64,000 bases of DNA from Phycisphaerales bacterium (GCA_020847375.1 JADLCB010000005.1:124001-188000), one strand, 5' to 3'; counted from the stretch's first letter, positions 34,341 to 42,023 are shown. Translations and numbers: made by a program. The notes: generated from the letters alone by a model not told the origin.

Positions 34341-36446
34341 TCAATTGCCAGCCATTTTCATCAATCCCGGCACATCCAGGATCAGGCTGATGTTGCCATC
34401 CCCCAGGATGGCGCCACCCGAAACGCCGGGTACGCTGCCCAGAACTTCACCAAGGCATTTAATCACAACCTGCTGCTGACCAATCAGTTCATCCACCAGC
34501 AGACAGCACTGTTGTTCGTTATTCTGGACGATCACCACCAGTGCCTCGGCTGGATCCTCATGTTGCGGTGTCACCTTAAACAGGCGATGCAGCCGGATCA
34601 GCGGCATTAACGTGCCGCGAACCATGCACACCTCGCCCCGATTCTGTATCGTTGACAGCTCCTGGGGTCTGGGGCGAAGACTTTTTTCCACACTGGTGAT
34701 GGGCAGGATGTAACGTTGGTCTCCCACTTTCACCACCAGGCCATCGATAACCGCCAGCGTCAGCGGCAACTGGATCGTGAAGGTCGATCCCCTGCCAACC
34801 TCGGAACGGATATCAACCCGGCCGCGCAAGGCGTCAATGTTTTTTTTCACGACATCCATTCCCACGCCACGGCCGGAAATATCCGTCACCTTGTCCGCCG
34901 TCGAAAATCCCGGCGCAAAAATCATGCGGAAAATTTCCTGTTCACTCAGTTCCTGACCCTCCTTGATCAGGCCGGTATCCCGGGCTTTTTTGAGGATCTT
35001 TTCCCTGTTCAATCCGCGCCCATCATCCGTGATCTCAATGATGATCTGGCCCGCCTGATGCCGCGCTCTGAGCTGAATGTGGCCTGTCCTACTTTTGCCG
35101 GCTTTTTCCCGCTCATCCGGAGATTCAATCCCATGATCAGCGGCATTGCGCACCATGTGCAGGAGTGGATCACTCAGGGCTTCAACCATATTGCGATCCA
35201 GCTCGGTTTCGCCGCCGACGACCTCCAGATCAATGTTTTTCATGGCTTTGCGCGTTAAATCGCGCACCAGCCGCCCCATCTTCTGAAATACCCCCTGGAT
35301 CGGAACCATCCGCATGGACATCGACAAATCCTGCAATTCGCGCGTTATTTTTCCCAGATGGGCCATGTTTTTAGCCAGCCGCTGATTATCACCGATGATC
35401 GGGCCTATCCCCTGGCCAACCATCAACTGCGCCACCACCAACTCGCCCACCATGTTGATCAGCCCATCCAGACGCTCCGTCGAAACTTTAACGGTCGCGT
35501 CAGACGCTCCATGCTGCTCGTTCGAGGCGGTTTTGCCCACAGCCGAAGTCGGTTCCTGAACCAATTTTTCCTTGACGGCATCCATAACCATCTTGCCAGC
35601 CGCGCAAGCTTCCAGCCGCTCAAGCAGCGACGGCAAGCGCGGTTCGATGGCAATGGTCTGACCGGCACTGGCTGCGGTTTCCAAGCCAAGCAACATTGAT
35701 TTGGTCAAATCAATACTTTCCAGAACGAGATCAGCGGCAGCTCCGGTTATCTGCAACTGCTTGCGGCGACCTAAATCCAATAGGTTTTCCGCCCCGTGCG
35801 ACAGTAATCCAATCTGCCGCAGGTTCAAAAATCCAGCCACCCCTTTGATGGTGTGAAAGGCCCGGAAAATGCTGCAAATCGCATCTTCATCCTGGGGATT
35901 ATCCTCTAATCGCAGCAGGCACGCCTCGGCCGTCTCGATATGGCCGCTCGCTTCGCCGACAAACTCCGTCACCAACGGCAGGTCATCGCGGCTGATCTTT
36001 TCTTCCGTTACCTCTGTCACCGCCGATGATGTGGCTGCAACCGCTGAAGCCTCTGGCGCTGGTGCTGAGGGCAACGCGGTTGCGACAGTCACTGATTCTG
36101 AAATCAGTGCCGTCGGCTTCCCTGGCTCGAGCAATGATTCAATTTGTTCTATCGCCCGTTGCACGCCCTCCAGCGCCGCTTGGGCACTGTCAACCTCGCC
36201 CAGAACAATTTGTTCAACAATCGATGCGCTATGGGTTGCCAACTTCTGAGCCGATTCCGGCAACTCAGCAGCCTGAATCGCCTGCTCAAGAGATTGAAAT
36301 TGATTGTGTAACTGCGCTAACGCAGTCAAGTCATTGCAATCCGCTTCTTTTGTGGAGTTGGTCAGCTCACTCAACAGACCAGAGATATTTTTGTGATTTG
36401 CGATTTGCATTTGCCTTGCATGTATCGCAAATACAACTCGACGCAT
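34341..36446 (-). CDS. cheA: Chemotaxis histidine kinase CheA
   Basis: A 701-residue CheA. The phosphorylated histidine is H198 in FRAFHTIKGVAGFLN, followed by the dimerisation helices (VSTERLDGLINMVGELVVAQ), the ATPase with N box LLHMVRNAADHGIE, G1 ITDDGRGLNREK and G2 GRGVGMDVVKK, and a C-terminal CheW-like domain. About 150 residues precede the Hpt domain: a helical segment without a candidate phospho-His and an Ala/Pro/Thr/Val linker. No P2 (CheY-binding) domain is obvious. The first ATG lacks a ribosome binding site; an ATG 12 codons later has AAGG very close and is an alternative. It is the first gene of the operon. Confidence 0.93.
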   Translation of the reverse strand: MRRVVFAIHARQMQIANHKNISGLLSELTNSTKEADCNDLTALAQLHNQFQSLEQAIQAAELPESAQKLATHSASIVEQIVLGEVDSAQAALEGVQRAIEQIESLLEPGKPTALISESVTVATALPSAPAPEASAVAATSSAVTEVTEEKISRDDLPLVTEFVGEASGHIETAEACLLRLEDNPQDEDAICSIFRAFHTIKGVAGFLNLRQIGLLSHGAENLLDLGRRKQLQITGAAADLVLESIDLTKSMLLGLETAASAGQTIAIEPRLPSLLERLEACAAGKMVMDAVKEKLVQEPTSAVGKTASNEQHGASDATVKVSTERLDGLINMVGELVVAQLMVGQGIGPIIGDNQRLAKNMAHLGKITRELQDLSMSMRMVPIQGVFQKMGRLVRDLTRKAMKNIDLEVVGGETELDRNMVEALSDPLLHMVRNAADHGIESPDEREKAGKSRTGHIQLRARHQAGQIIIEITDDGRGLNREKILKKARDTGLIKEGQELSEQEIFRMIFAPGFSTADKVTDISGRGVGMDVVKKNIDALRGRVDIRSEVGRGSTFTIQLPLTLAVIDGLVVKVGDQRYILPITSVEKSLRPRPQELSTIQNRGEVCMVRGTLMPLIRLHRLFKVTPQHEDPAEALVVIVQNNEQQCCLLVDELIGQQQVVIKCLGEVLGSVPGVSGGAILGDGNISLILDVPGLMKMAGN

Positions 36447-36487
36447 TTAGATTATTTTTACCATCTTGAAAGATATTTCATGTCTTG

Positions 36488-36503
36488 CGTGCCGGCAGTC
36501 ACA
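36488..36503. promoter_or_regulatory. Weak CRP-like site
   Basis: CGTGC-N6-TCACA matches 8 of 10 positions of the TGTGA-N6-TCACA dyad. Its centre is 52 bases from the next CRP-like site, about five helical turns. By itself it would be weak evidence. Confidence 0.3.
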
Positions 36504-36539
36504 CACCAAATTTGATTGGCACAAAATCAGTCGTACTTG

Positions 36540-36555
36540 TGTGGCGCCTGTCACA
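36540..36555. promoter_or_regulatory. CRP/FNR-family-like site upstream of cheA
   Basis: TGTGG-CGCCTG-TCACA matches 9 of 10 positions of the CRP half-site pair with the correct six-base spacer. It is about 100 bases before the first cheA ATG. Confidence 0.45.
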
Positions 36556-36660
36556 GACGCAGCAACAAAACGGTCTTCGTGAAATAAAGAACAATGAATG
36601 AAAATCGAGAGCCAACTGCGAGCATCCGCAGCGACACCTGCGCAACATTGATCGACTAAT

Positions 36661-36676
36661 CGTGACACAGATCACA
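36661..36676. promoter_or_regulatory. CRP/FNR-family-like site, best of three
   Basis: CGTGA-CACAGA-TCACA matches 9 of 10 dyad positions, and the right half (AGATCACA) matches the extended E. coli CRP half-site exactly. It lies about 215 bases before the first cheA ATG and close to the terminator of the tRNA-Val gene. Confidence 0.5.
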
Positions 36677-36691
36677 GAACAAGTCTTCAGT

Positions 36692-36718
36692 AACAAAAAC
36701 CCCCGCTCGACGCGGGGG
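36692..36718 (-). terminator. Intrinsic terminator downstream of tRNA-Val
   Basis: On the minus strand CCCCCGC and GCGGGGG form a 7-bp all-GC stem with a 5-base loop, followed by TTTTTGTT. It lies about 40 bases past the 3' end of the tRNA and insulates cheA from it. Confidence 0.9.
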
Positions 36719-36758
36719 ATTCTACTCCATAACTTAGTTGCTTACCCTGATAAATGAA

Positions 36759-36832
36759 TGGGCCTTACTGGACTCGAACCAGTGACCTCTTGCGTGTCAT
36801 GCAAGCGCGCTAGCCAGCTGCGCCAAAGGCCC
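36759..36832 (-). tRNA. tRNA-Val (anticodon GAC)
   Basis: A 74-base cloverleaf: acceptor GGGCCUU/AAGGCCC, D arm GCGC...GCGC, anticodon stem CUUGC/GCAAG around loop AUGACAC (anticodon GAC, decoding GUC/GUU), and a T arm with CUGG-UUCGAGU-CCAG. CCA is not encoded. A strong intrinsic terminator follows. Confidence 0.96.
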
Positions 36833-36919
36833 TCGAAGGTTGTGATTATAGCTTTCCTGCTGCTGGGGACAAGTGCAGAAACTTTGGTTTAATCCCTCGC
36901 TGCTGGGATGCGCTGTTAT

Positions 36920-37387
36920 TCAGACGATGTACTGCTCAGCCACGTTGACATAGCGCATGCGCGCTTCGTACAAGGCGGCATCCAGCAATTTCTGTTCGTC
37001 GTTGTCGAGATTACCCTTGGTTTTGGCTTCAAGCACGCCGAGGATATCGACATTGTGTTTGGCCATATCCAGGTTGACGGCGGGCTGGCTGCCACGGGCG
37101 CTCAGCTCGCCGAGATAAAACATCACCTGGGTCAAAATCGACTGGACCAGCGTCGCGAAACTGGCCGGCGGCATTTCGCGCCCCTGTCCCGATTGGGCGG
37201 AACTGCCGGCCGCCCGCGGTGATGACGATGTTGCCGCGCCGGAACCCGCCGGCCCAATGCGCCCCGCCACATCACGCGGCGCAGCTTCCTCCTTCTGCTT
37301 GGTCTGCTCCGCCAGGCGACGCTTTTCCTCCTGGGCCTGCTTCTTCCAGTCTGAATCAATACTCAACGATGGGCGATCTTCCGCCAT
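36920..37387 (-). CDS. DUF1844 family protein
   Basis: A 155-residue cytoplasmic protein. The N-terminal 70 residues are charged and then Ala/Pro/Gly/Ser-rich (WKKQAQEEKRRLAEQ). The C-terminal domain, MPPASFATLVQSILTQVMFYLGEL ending in NLDNDEQKLLDAALYEAR, is the DUF1844 pattern seen in planctomycetes, acidobacteria and deltaproteobacteria. Function unknown. GAGGAG sits just before the second of two close start codons, which is used here. Confidence 0.85.
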   Translation of the reverse strand: MAEDRPSLSIDSDWKKQAQEEKRRLAEQTKQKEEAAPRDVAGRIGPAGSGAATSSSPRAAGSSAQSGQGREMPPASFATLVQSILTQVMFYLGELSARGSQPAVNLDMAKHNVDILGVLEAKTKGNLDNDEQKLLDAALYEARMRYVNVAEQYIV

Positions 37388-37473
37388 TTGCACTCCTCTA
37401 AATTAAACCGAATCCTCGGCAGACAGGGCGCTGCACCACCGGTAATCGATGTTTACTTCGCCGGGCCAGCCAA

Positions 37474-37743
37474 TCATCGAAACGCCAGACCGACGGGTTT
37501 GGCGTCGCGCAGAACCACCGAGCGGGAGGCTGGGTCATAGGAAAAAACAGCACAGACGCCGGTGCGATTGTCGGTGACGTAGAGCGCTTCGCCACCATCG
37601 GAGCTGGCTGCGGTGACAAGCTGGTAGTCACGTTCACGAATCGCGGCACCGGCTTGTACTGGCTGCTGCAACGCAAACAGGAACGCCAGCAGGACAACGG
37701 CGCTGATACTCAAAAGGACGATACCAAATGTTTCTTTTCGCAT
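37474..37743 (-). CDS. Small exported or membrane protein, unrecognised (A)
   Basis: An 89-residue protein with a short basic N-terminus, a hydrophobic segment (FGIVLLSISAVVLLAFLFAL) and then about 65 polar residues that look like a beta-strand pair: YQLVTAASSDGGEALYVTDN and CAVFSYDPASRSVVLR. The layout parallels the next gene upstream (hydrophobic N-terminus, then a short Tyr/Val/Asp-containing domain with a VYVVD- or LYVTD-type strand). I do not recognise a family. The longer frame adds 15 codons. Confidence 0.6.
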   Translation of the reverse strand: MRKETFGIVLLSISAVVLLAFLFALQQPVQAGAAIRERDYQLVTAASSDGGEALYVTDNRTGVCAVFSYDPASRSVVLRDAKPVGLAFR

Positions 37744-37817
37744 GATAATCTCGCTATTGGATGAACCGAATTGGGCCAACATTTTCACTTTGATAATTCG
37801 GGCGCACTGGCCTCAGA

Positions 37818-38102
37818 TCACCTCTGGCCGGCGCGGAATGCCGCTTCCAGACTCAGGGGACGCATGAATCCCATCTTGCGGCCGGCATCATCGTAGGCCA
37901 TCGCGCTGAGGGCGCCGTTGGTTATATCCACCACATAAACAATGCCCGTGCGACCGCCGGGGATTTTGCCGGGAACCATGATATATTCCGAAGGTCGTTG
38001 CGCCTGGGCCGTGGCCGACTGCGCCTGAAAAAGGTAACTCAAACACATAACCGCCAAAACGGCGTTAACACCGACCAAAGCCCAGAGGATCTTGCGTCGC
38101 AT
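37818..38102 (-). CDS. Small exported or membrane protein, unrecognised (B)
   Basis: A 94-residue protein with basic MRRK, a hydrophobic segment (ILWALVGVNAVLAVMCLSYLF) followed by Gln/Ala residues, then EYIMVPGKIPGGRTGIVYVVDITNGALSAMAYDD. The segment 'strand-TGIVYVVDxxNGALSAxxYDD' parallels 'EALYVTDNRTGVCAVFSYDP' in the downstream gene, so the two are probably divergent paralogues. Planctomycetes carry such short proteins near DUF1844 genes as far as I recall, but I cannot name the family. Confidence 0.6.
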   Translation of the reverse strand: MRRKILWALVGVNAVLAVMCLSYLFQAQSATAQAQRPSEYIMVPGKIPGGRTGIVYVVDITNGALSAMAYDDAGRKMGFMRPLSLEAAFRAGQR

Positions 38103-38156
38103 GATGCGTCTCCTAAAAAAGTTGGTTAATCGCGGTACGATCGCTTTATCGATCGC

Positions 38157-38417
38157 TTAGTCCAGGTGAGTCCGTTTGGCATCTTTGAACAAGACGGCAA
38201 AACAGATCACACCCAGTCCGATCATCAGCATCCAAGTCAATGCCGTCGAGCCTTCTTCCATGCTGACATTGACACCCTGCCCGTAGGTATCCAGGCGGGC
38301 GTTATAAACTTTATCATCGTTTTGAGGTTTGGCGTGGGAAAGCGAGGGCATGGCCACGACCAGAAGCAACCCGCCCAGAATAATACGCGCCAGCGTTGAT
38401 TTCATGTTCATAATCAT
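38157..38417 (-). CDS. Small exported protein with C-terminal membrane helix, unrecognised
   Basis: An 86-residue protein with a signal peptide (LARIILGGLLLVVAMPSLSHA, cleavage after SHA), a polar middle of about 30 residues and a C-terminal transmembrane helix (LTWMLMIGLGVICFAVLF) ending KDAKRTHLD. The mature product would be a bitopic membrane protein of about 60 residues. Its ATG overlaps the stop codon of the HYExAFE gene as ATGA, so translation is coupled. Function unknown. Confidence 0.65.
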   Translation of the reverse strand: MIMNMKSTLARIILGGLLLVVAMPSLSHAKPQNDDKVYNARLDTYGQGVNVSMEEGSTALTWMLMIGLGVICFAVLFKDAKRTHLD

Positions 38418-38911
38418 AACCAGCTTTCAAGTGGACGGGCAAGCGACTGAAACTCCGCCGCCGGCAGGCTGACCGTTTCCCAGCGGGGACTGCGCCGGCG
38501 CATGTGATTGCGATATTCCGTCAGCTCGACGCCAAGAATCCAGTACCAGCGATCACGGAACTGGAACATCCCCGCTTCAGGATAAAGCGGAGCGGGATTC
38601 AGTTCGTAAACAAAACCCAGCACCGCCTTGAAATCCTTGCCGAAAATCTGTTCCCATTCCATCAGATCCGTGATGTCGCGCTGCGGGCTCCAGGTTTCAA
38701 ACCCGCTGCGCCCCTGCGGGTTGCGCAGTTTCCGGCCCTTGATCTCCACCAGCAGATTCGTGCCGTTTTTGGAATAAACGACAAAATCAAAACTTTTCAG
38801 GCGGGCATTCGAAAAGAGCGCTTTTTTAGCTTCGTCAACGGCAACATAGGGAACCGCCCTGTCGCGCAAAAACGCCTCAAACGCCGCTTCGTAATGGATG
38901 GTGCGATCCAT
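38414..38911 (-). CDS. HYExAFE-family protein, PD-(D/E)XK-nuclease-like
   Basis: A 165-residue protein that begins IHYEAAFEAFLRDR, the motif that names the HYExAFE family of planctomycetes. The core SFDFVVYSKNGTNLLVEIKGRKL has the D...E-x-K arrangement of PD-(D/E)XK nucleases, with D at the first strand and EIKGRK at the second. A nuclease fold is therefore likely by pattern; activity is not established. It is translationally coupled to the small membrane protein gene downstream. Confidence 0.75.
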   Translation of the reverse strand: MDRTIHYEAAFEAFLRDRAVPYVAVDEAKKALFSNARLKSFDFVVYSKNGTNLLVEIKGRKLRNPQGRSGFETWSPQRDITDLMEWEQIFGKDFKAVLGFVYELNPAPLYPEAGMFQFRDRWYWILGVELTEYRNHMRRRSPRWETVSLPAAEFQSLARPLESWL

Positions 38912-38987
38912 GGATGGTGGCCGATTGTAACACAGTGCTGCACCGGCAGCGCTTTTGTTGTATCACAGACAACAAACAGGCCCCGCT

Positions 38988-39581
38988 TCACCCACCTCGC
39001 CGCAGTACGGGCAACCTGATGCCTCCAGTCTTGATTGAACCGTTGCCGGCGCCAGACTGGCCATTGCGGGCTGATCCGTTGGTTGCCGGGGCGAACGTCG
39101 CCCTCGACACGCGCGGCAGTTTGCCGCTGCTGCGTTTGGCGGTGGATTTCGCCTGGGTTTGCGATTTGCGTTGACCGGCTGGTTTTTTGGCCTTGAGCTG
39201 CTGGCGCTGACGCTGACGGGCGCGCTTTTGCCGATCCAGCTTTAGTTGCTCCAGCGCATAATCCCACAACTGCTCAGCACTGGTGAACAGCTTGTCGTAA
39301 TCATACTCGCCGCCATGATAATCGCAGTTGTCGGTGGAATACTCCTTGCAGATGCGCGGACGGGTTTCGTAAATGCCGCAGCGATTATCCGCCAGGAGAT
39401 GTTTGCATTTCGCCATGACCGCCAGATACCAGGTCTTTTTCTCGATAAACACAGCGCAATTTTCATGCACCAGATACCAGCGGATATCGTCATACTGCCG
39501 GCGGGTTGTCGGCGTTTCCAGCGGCAGGGCAAAGTAACGGCAGCACAGCGCAGCGCATTGGTCACACAAAGATGAAGCCAT
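38988..39581 (-). CDS. YkgJ-family cysteine-cluster protein
   Basis: A 197-residue protein with the YkgJ/CxxCxxxCC pattern: LCDQCAALCCRYFALPLE near the N-terminus, then CKHLLADNRCGIYETRPRICKEYSTDNC, giving eight or more cysteines that probably bind zinc or an iron-sulfur cluster. The C-terminal half is a basic, Lys/Arg/Gln-rich tail that is likely disordered and could bind nucleic acid. AGGA lies eight bases before the ATG; a TTG one codon upstream is the frame edge. Function unknown. Confidence 0.8.
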   Translation of the reverse strand: MASSLCDQCAALCCRYFALPLETPTTRRQYDDIRWYLVHENCAVFIEKKTWYLAVMAKCKHLLADNRCGIYETRPRICKEYSTDNCDYHGGEYDYDKLFTSAEQLWDYALEQLKLDRQKRARQRQRQQLKAKKPAGQRKSQTQAKSTAKRSSGKLPRVSRATFAPATNGSARNGQSGAGNGSIKTGGIRLPVLRRGG

Positions 39582-39957
39582 CAAAATATCCTCATAATCC
39601 AGCTATTTATTGCCATCCATCGCCGCCGAGTGATTGCAAAATGAGATTGTAACGCAATGGCTGACGATGGCGAAGGTTTCAACCTTTTTGAACGTCTTTA
39701 CCCAAATGGCGGTGCGCCAACCCCAGGGCAATCGCAGGTAGGCGTCCGATAGCAATCTCTTACGAGCCGCGACCGTAAGGGAGCGGTAATCGGCTAAAAA
39801 ACCGCTCCCTTACGGTCGCGGCTCGTTAATACATCGACCCTCGCGGGCTACTTGCGATTGCCCGGTGCGCCAACCCGCTGGTGTGCGCCAATCGTTGATC
39901 AAGACCAAGGCTGGACTATAATCCCTGCTCTTTGGCCAGTAAGGTTATGGAATCAAT
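39582..39957. other. Intergenic region containing a nested inverted-repeat element
   Basis: About 375 bases between the divergent YkgJ and aspartokinase genes. The central 140 bases are a palindromic element bounded by direct repeats, listed separately. The remaining sequence holds no credible gene. Confidence 0.6.
39711..39876. repeat. Nested inverted-repeat (REP/MITE-like) element with 13-bp direct repeats
   Basis: The inner arms are a perfect 26-bp inverted repeat at 39762-39787 and 39801-39826, separated by 13 bases; each arm contains GAGCCGCGACCGTAAGGGAG. Outer arms at 39726-39741 and 39848-39863 are complementary at 15 of 16 positions (GGGCAATCGCAGGTAG and CTACTTGCGATTGCCC). The whole is flanked by identical 13-bp direct repeats GGTGCGCCAACCC at 39711-39723 and 39864-39876, which look like a target duplication. 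I recall near-identical GAGCCGCGACCGT palindromes scattered through planctomycete genomes. It has no coding capacity. Confidence 0.85.
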
Positions 39958-41193
39958 ATGGGTTTAATTGTACAAAAATTTGGCGGAACCAGTGTCGGTG
40001 ATGCCGAAAAAATACATCGCGCCGCCCGGCGGGCGGTTCAGGCATGCGATGAGGGCAACCAGGTGGTCGTGGTGGTCTCGGCCATGGGGCATACCACCGA
40101 CCATCTCATCGAACTGGCTGATCAGGTCTGCCAGCACGGCGGCAAGCCATACACCCCCCCCAAGCGCGAAATGGATCAGTTGCTGGTCACCGGCGAACAG
40201 GTGACCATCGCGTTGATGGCCATGGCGATCTCCGCCCAGGGGCATGAGGCGATCAGCTTCACCGGCGGGCAGATCGGTCTGATTACTGACCAGTCGTTCA
40301 GCAAGGCGCGCATCCAGTCCATCGACAAACAGCGCATTTTCAAACAACTGGAACAGGGCAAGATCGTCATTGTCGCCGGGTTTCAGGGCATTACGCCCGA
40401 GGGCGAATACACGACGCTGGGCCGCGGTGGTTCCAATGCCACGCTGGTGGCGCTGGGCGCGGTATTGAAGGCGGATGTCTGCGAAAATTACACCGATGTG
40501 GACGGGATCTATACGGCGGATCCCCGGATTGTGAAAAACGCCCGTAAAATCGACCAGATTACTTATGATGAGATGATGGAACTTTCGGGCCTGGGCGCCA
40601 GTGTGCTTCAGACCCGGGCGGTGGAGTTTGCCAAAAAATATAATGTGCCCATTCATGTGCGCAACAGCCAGAACGATCACGAGGGCACGTGGATTGTGGC
40701 GGAGACCAGAAAAATGGAAGACATTGTGGTAAGCGGTGCGGCCCTGAAAAAAGATTTGATCCGGGTGACGATCAAGGATGTTCCTGATCGCCCGGGGATT
40801 GCCGCGACAATCTTCGGGAAAATCGCCGCCGCCAAAGTGGTGGTGGATGACATCATCCAGAACGTGATGATGGACAAAACCGCCACGATCAGTTTCACCG
40901 TCGAACGTGGTGATCTGGCGGACATTCGCGCATCGGTCGATCAATTGACCAGCGAACTGGGCGCGCATGCGTCGTTTCAGGCTGATCTGGCCAAGGTCAG
41001 CATTGTCGGCATTGGCATGCGCACGCATACCGGCGTGGCGGAGCGCATGTTTCAGGCGTTGGCAGATGCCAAAATCAACATCCAGAACATCACCACCAGC
41101 GAAATCAAGATCAGTTGTATCATTGACAAGGGTCAGGCGGATACGGCGCTGCAGGTCGTGCATGACGCATTCAAGCTGGACAAAGCCAGGTAA
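39958..41193 (+). CDS. lysC: Aspartate kinase
   Basis: A 411-residue aspartokinase that phosphorylates aspartate, the first step towards lysine, threonine, methionine and diaminopimelate. The N-terminus VQKFGGTSVGDAEKI, the catalytic TLGRGGSNATLVALGAVLKADVCENYTDVDGIYTADPRIV and two C-terminal ACT domains (beginning near DLIRVTIKDVPDRPGIAATIF) are complete. The paired ACT domains imply feedback control by lysine and/or threonine. It stands alone, with no diaminopimelate or homoserine genes in reach. Confidence 0.96.
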   Translation: MGLIVQKFGGTSVGDAEKIHRAARRAVQACDEGNQVVVVVSAMGHTTDHLIELADQVCQHGGKPYTPPKREMDQLLVTGEQVTIALMAMAISAQGHEAISFTGGQIGLITDQSFSKARIQSIDKQRIFKQLEQGKIVIVAGFQGITPEGEYTTLGRGGSNATLVALGAVLKADVCENYTDVDGIYTADPRIVKNARKIDQITYDEMMELSGLGASVLQTRAVEFAKKYNVPIHVRNSQNDHEGTWIVAETRKMEDIVVSGAALKKDLIRVTIKDVPDRPGIAATIFGKIAAAKVVVDDIIQNVMMDKTATISFTVERGDLADIRASVDQLTSELGAHASFQADLAKVSIVGIGMRTHTGVAERMFQALADAKINIQNITTSEIKISCIIDKGQADTALQVVHDAFKLDKAR

Positions 41194-41375
41194 GATTCCC
41201 GGCAAAGAAAAATGAATCCGGTTCATTGCCCCTGGTAGCCTCCAGGACTGCCGACATTCCATCGCCAGCAGCATTGAGGCTGCGCTGAAAAAATGAATGC
41301 GCACCACCCATCCGCAAACGATCTCAAACCGGGGTTGATTGCATTGTCTGCGCTGAGCGCGACGGATATCACCAC

Positions 41376-42023
41376 ATGCCAAAGCGCCGCCGTTATAATC
41401 CCGGGCCTGCAATCCTGATGCGACGCCGCGCGCGCCAGTGGGCTTCGTGGATCGCGCTGGTCGTTGTGCTGATCCTCGCCGCCACCGAACGGATGGGATG
41501 CCTGGCCAGCCAGGGGTCGGACACCCAGCAGTACAACAACAAAGTGTTTCGTGTCAGCCGCGTCGTCGATGGCGACACGGTTTATCTGGATGCGCACGGC
41601 CAGACCATCAAGGTGCGCCTGCTGGGCATTGATGCGCCTGAATTGCATCTTCAACCGGCTGATGCTGAAAATAATGAAACCAGCGCCGGCCAGCCCGCCT
41701 ATTGGGCGGTCAAAGCCAGCGAATATCTCCGTAACCGCGCCTTGGATAAGCAGGTGACGGTGGTGCTGGAACCTCTGGATCAGCGGGATCGCTACGGGCG
41801 ATTGCTGGCCTATCTGTATCTCAACGAAAGCGAAATGTTGAACCTGGAAATGATTCAACAGGGGCAGGCATATGCGGATCGGCGATTCAAACATTCGTAC
41901 CAGCGCGTTTTTGAGCAGGCTGAAACGCAGGCGCAGCGGCAGAAGCTCGGACTCTGGGCCAAGGTACAGGAAACACAAATGCCTTCCTGGCGTCAGCGCT
42001 GGTTGCAAAAACAGGGTAATTGA
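41376..42023 (+). CDS. Membrane-anchored thermonuclease (SNase-like)
   Basis: A 215-residue protein with a basic N-terminus, one transmembrane segment (WIALVVVLILAATERMG) and a staphylococcal-nuclease domain: VSRVVDGDTVYLDAHGQTIKVRLLGIDAPEL, including the D, R, D and E residues of the active site, and DRYGRLLAYLYL. It is probably anchored with the nuclease outside the cytoplasm, degrading DNA or RNA. An ATG 14 codons inside is an alternative start. It overlaps the next longest frame by four bases, but that gene's real start is further on. Confidence 0.88.
   Translation: MPKRRRYNPGPAILMRRRARQWASWIALVVVLILAATERMGCLASQGSDTQQYNNKVFRVSRVVDGDTVYLDAHGQTIKVRLLGIDAPELHLQPADAENNETSAGQPAYWAVKASEYLRNRALDKQVTVVLEPLDQRDRYGRLLAYLYLNESEMLNLEMIQQGQAYADRRFKHSYQRVFEQAETQAQRQKLGLWAKVQETQMPSWRQRWLQKQGN

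Larger units (their letters stand above)
36447..36758. other. Regulatory region upstream of cheA and trailer of tRNA-Val
   Basis: About 310 bases without a credible gene. It contains three CRP-like dyads (36488-36503, 36540-36555, 36661-36676) and, at its right end, the minus-strand intrinsic terminator of the tRNA-Val transcript. I could not fix a convincing -35/-10 pair for cheA. Confidence 0.5.

Noticed and set aside
26065..36446. Chemosensory operon as a transferred island
   Set aside because: Codon choice and base composition look like the neighbours, and there is no integrase, terminal repeat or tRNA integration scar, although a tRNA lies upstream with its own terminator.
39964..41412. 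482-codon open frame on the minus strand
   Set aside because: It is antisense to the aspartokinase gene and has shadow-frame composition.
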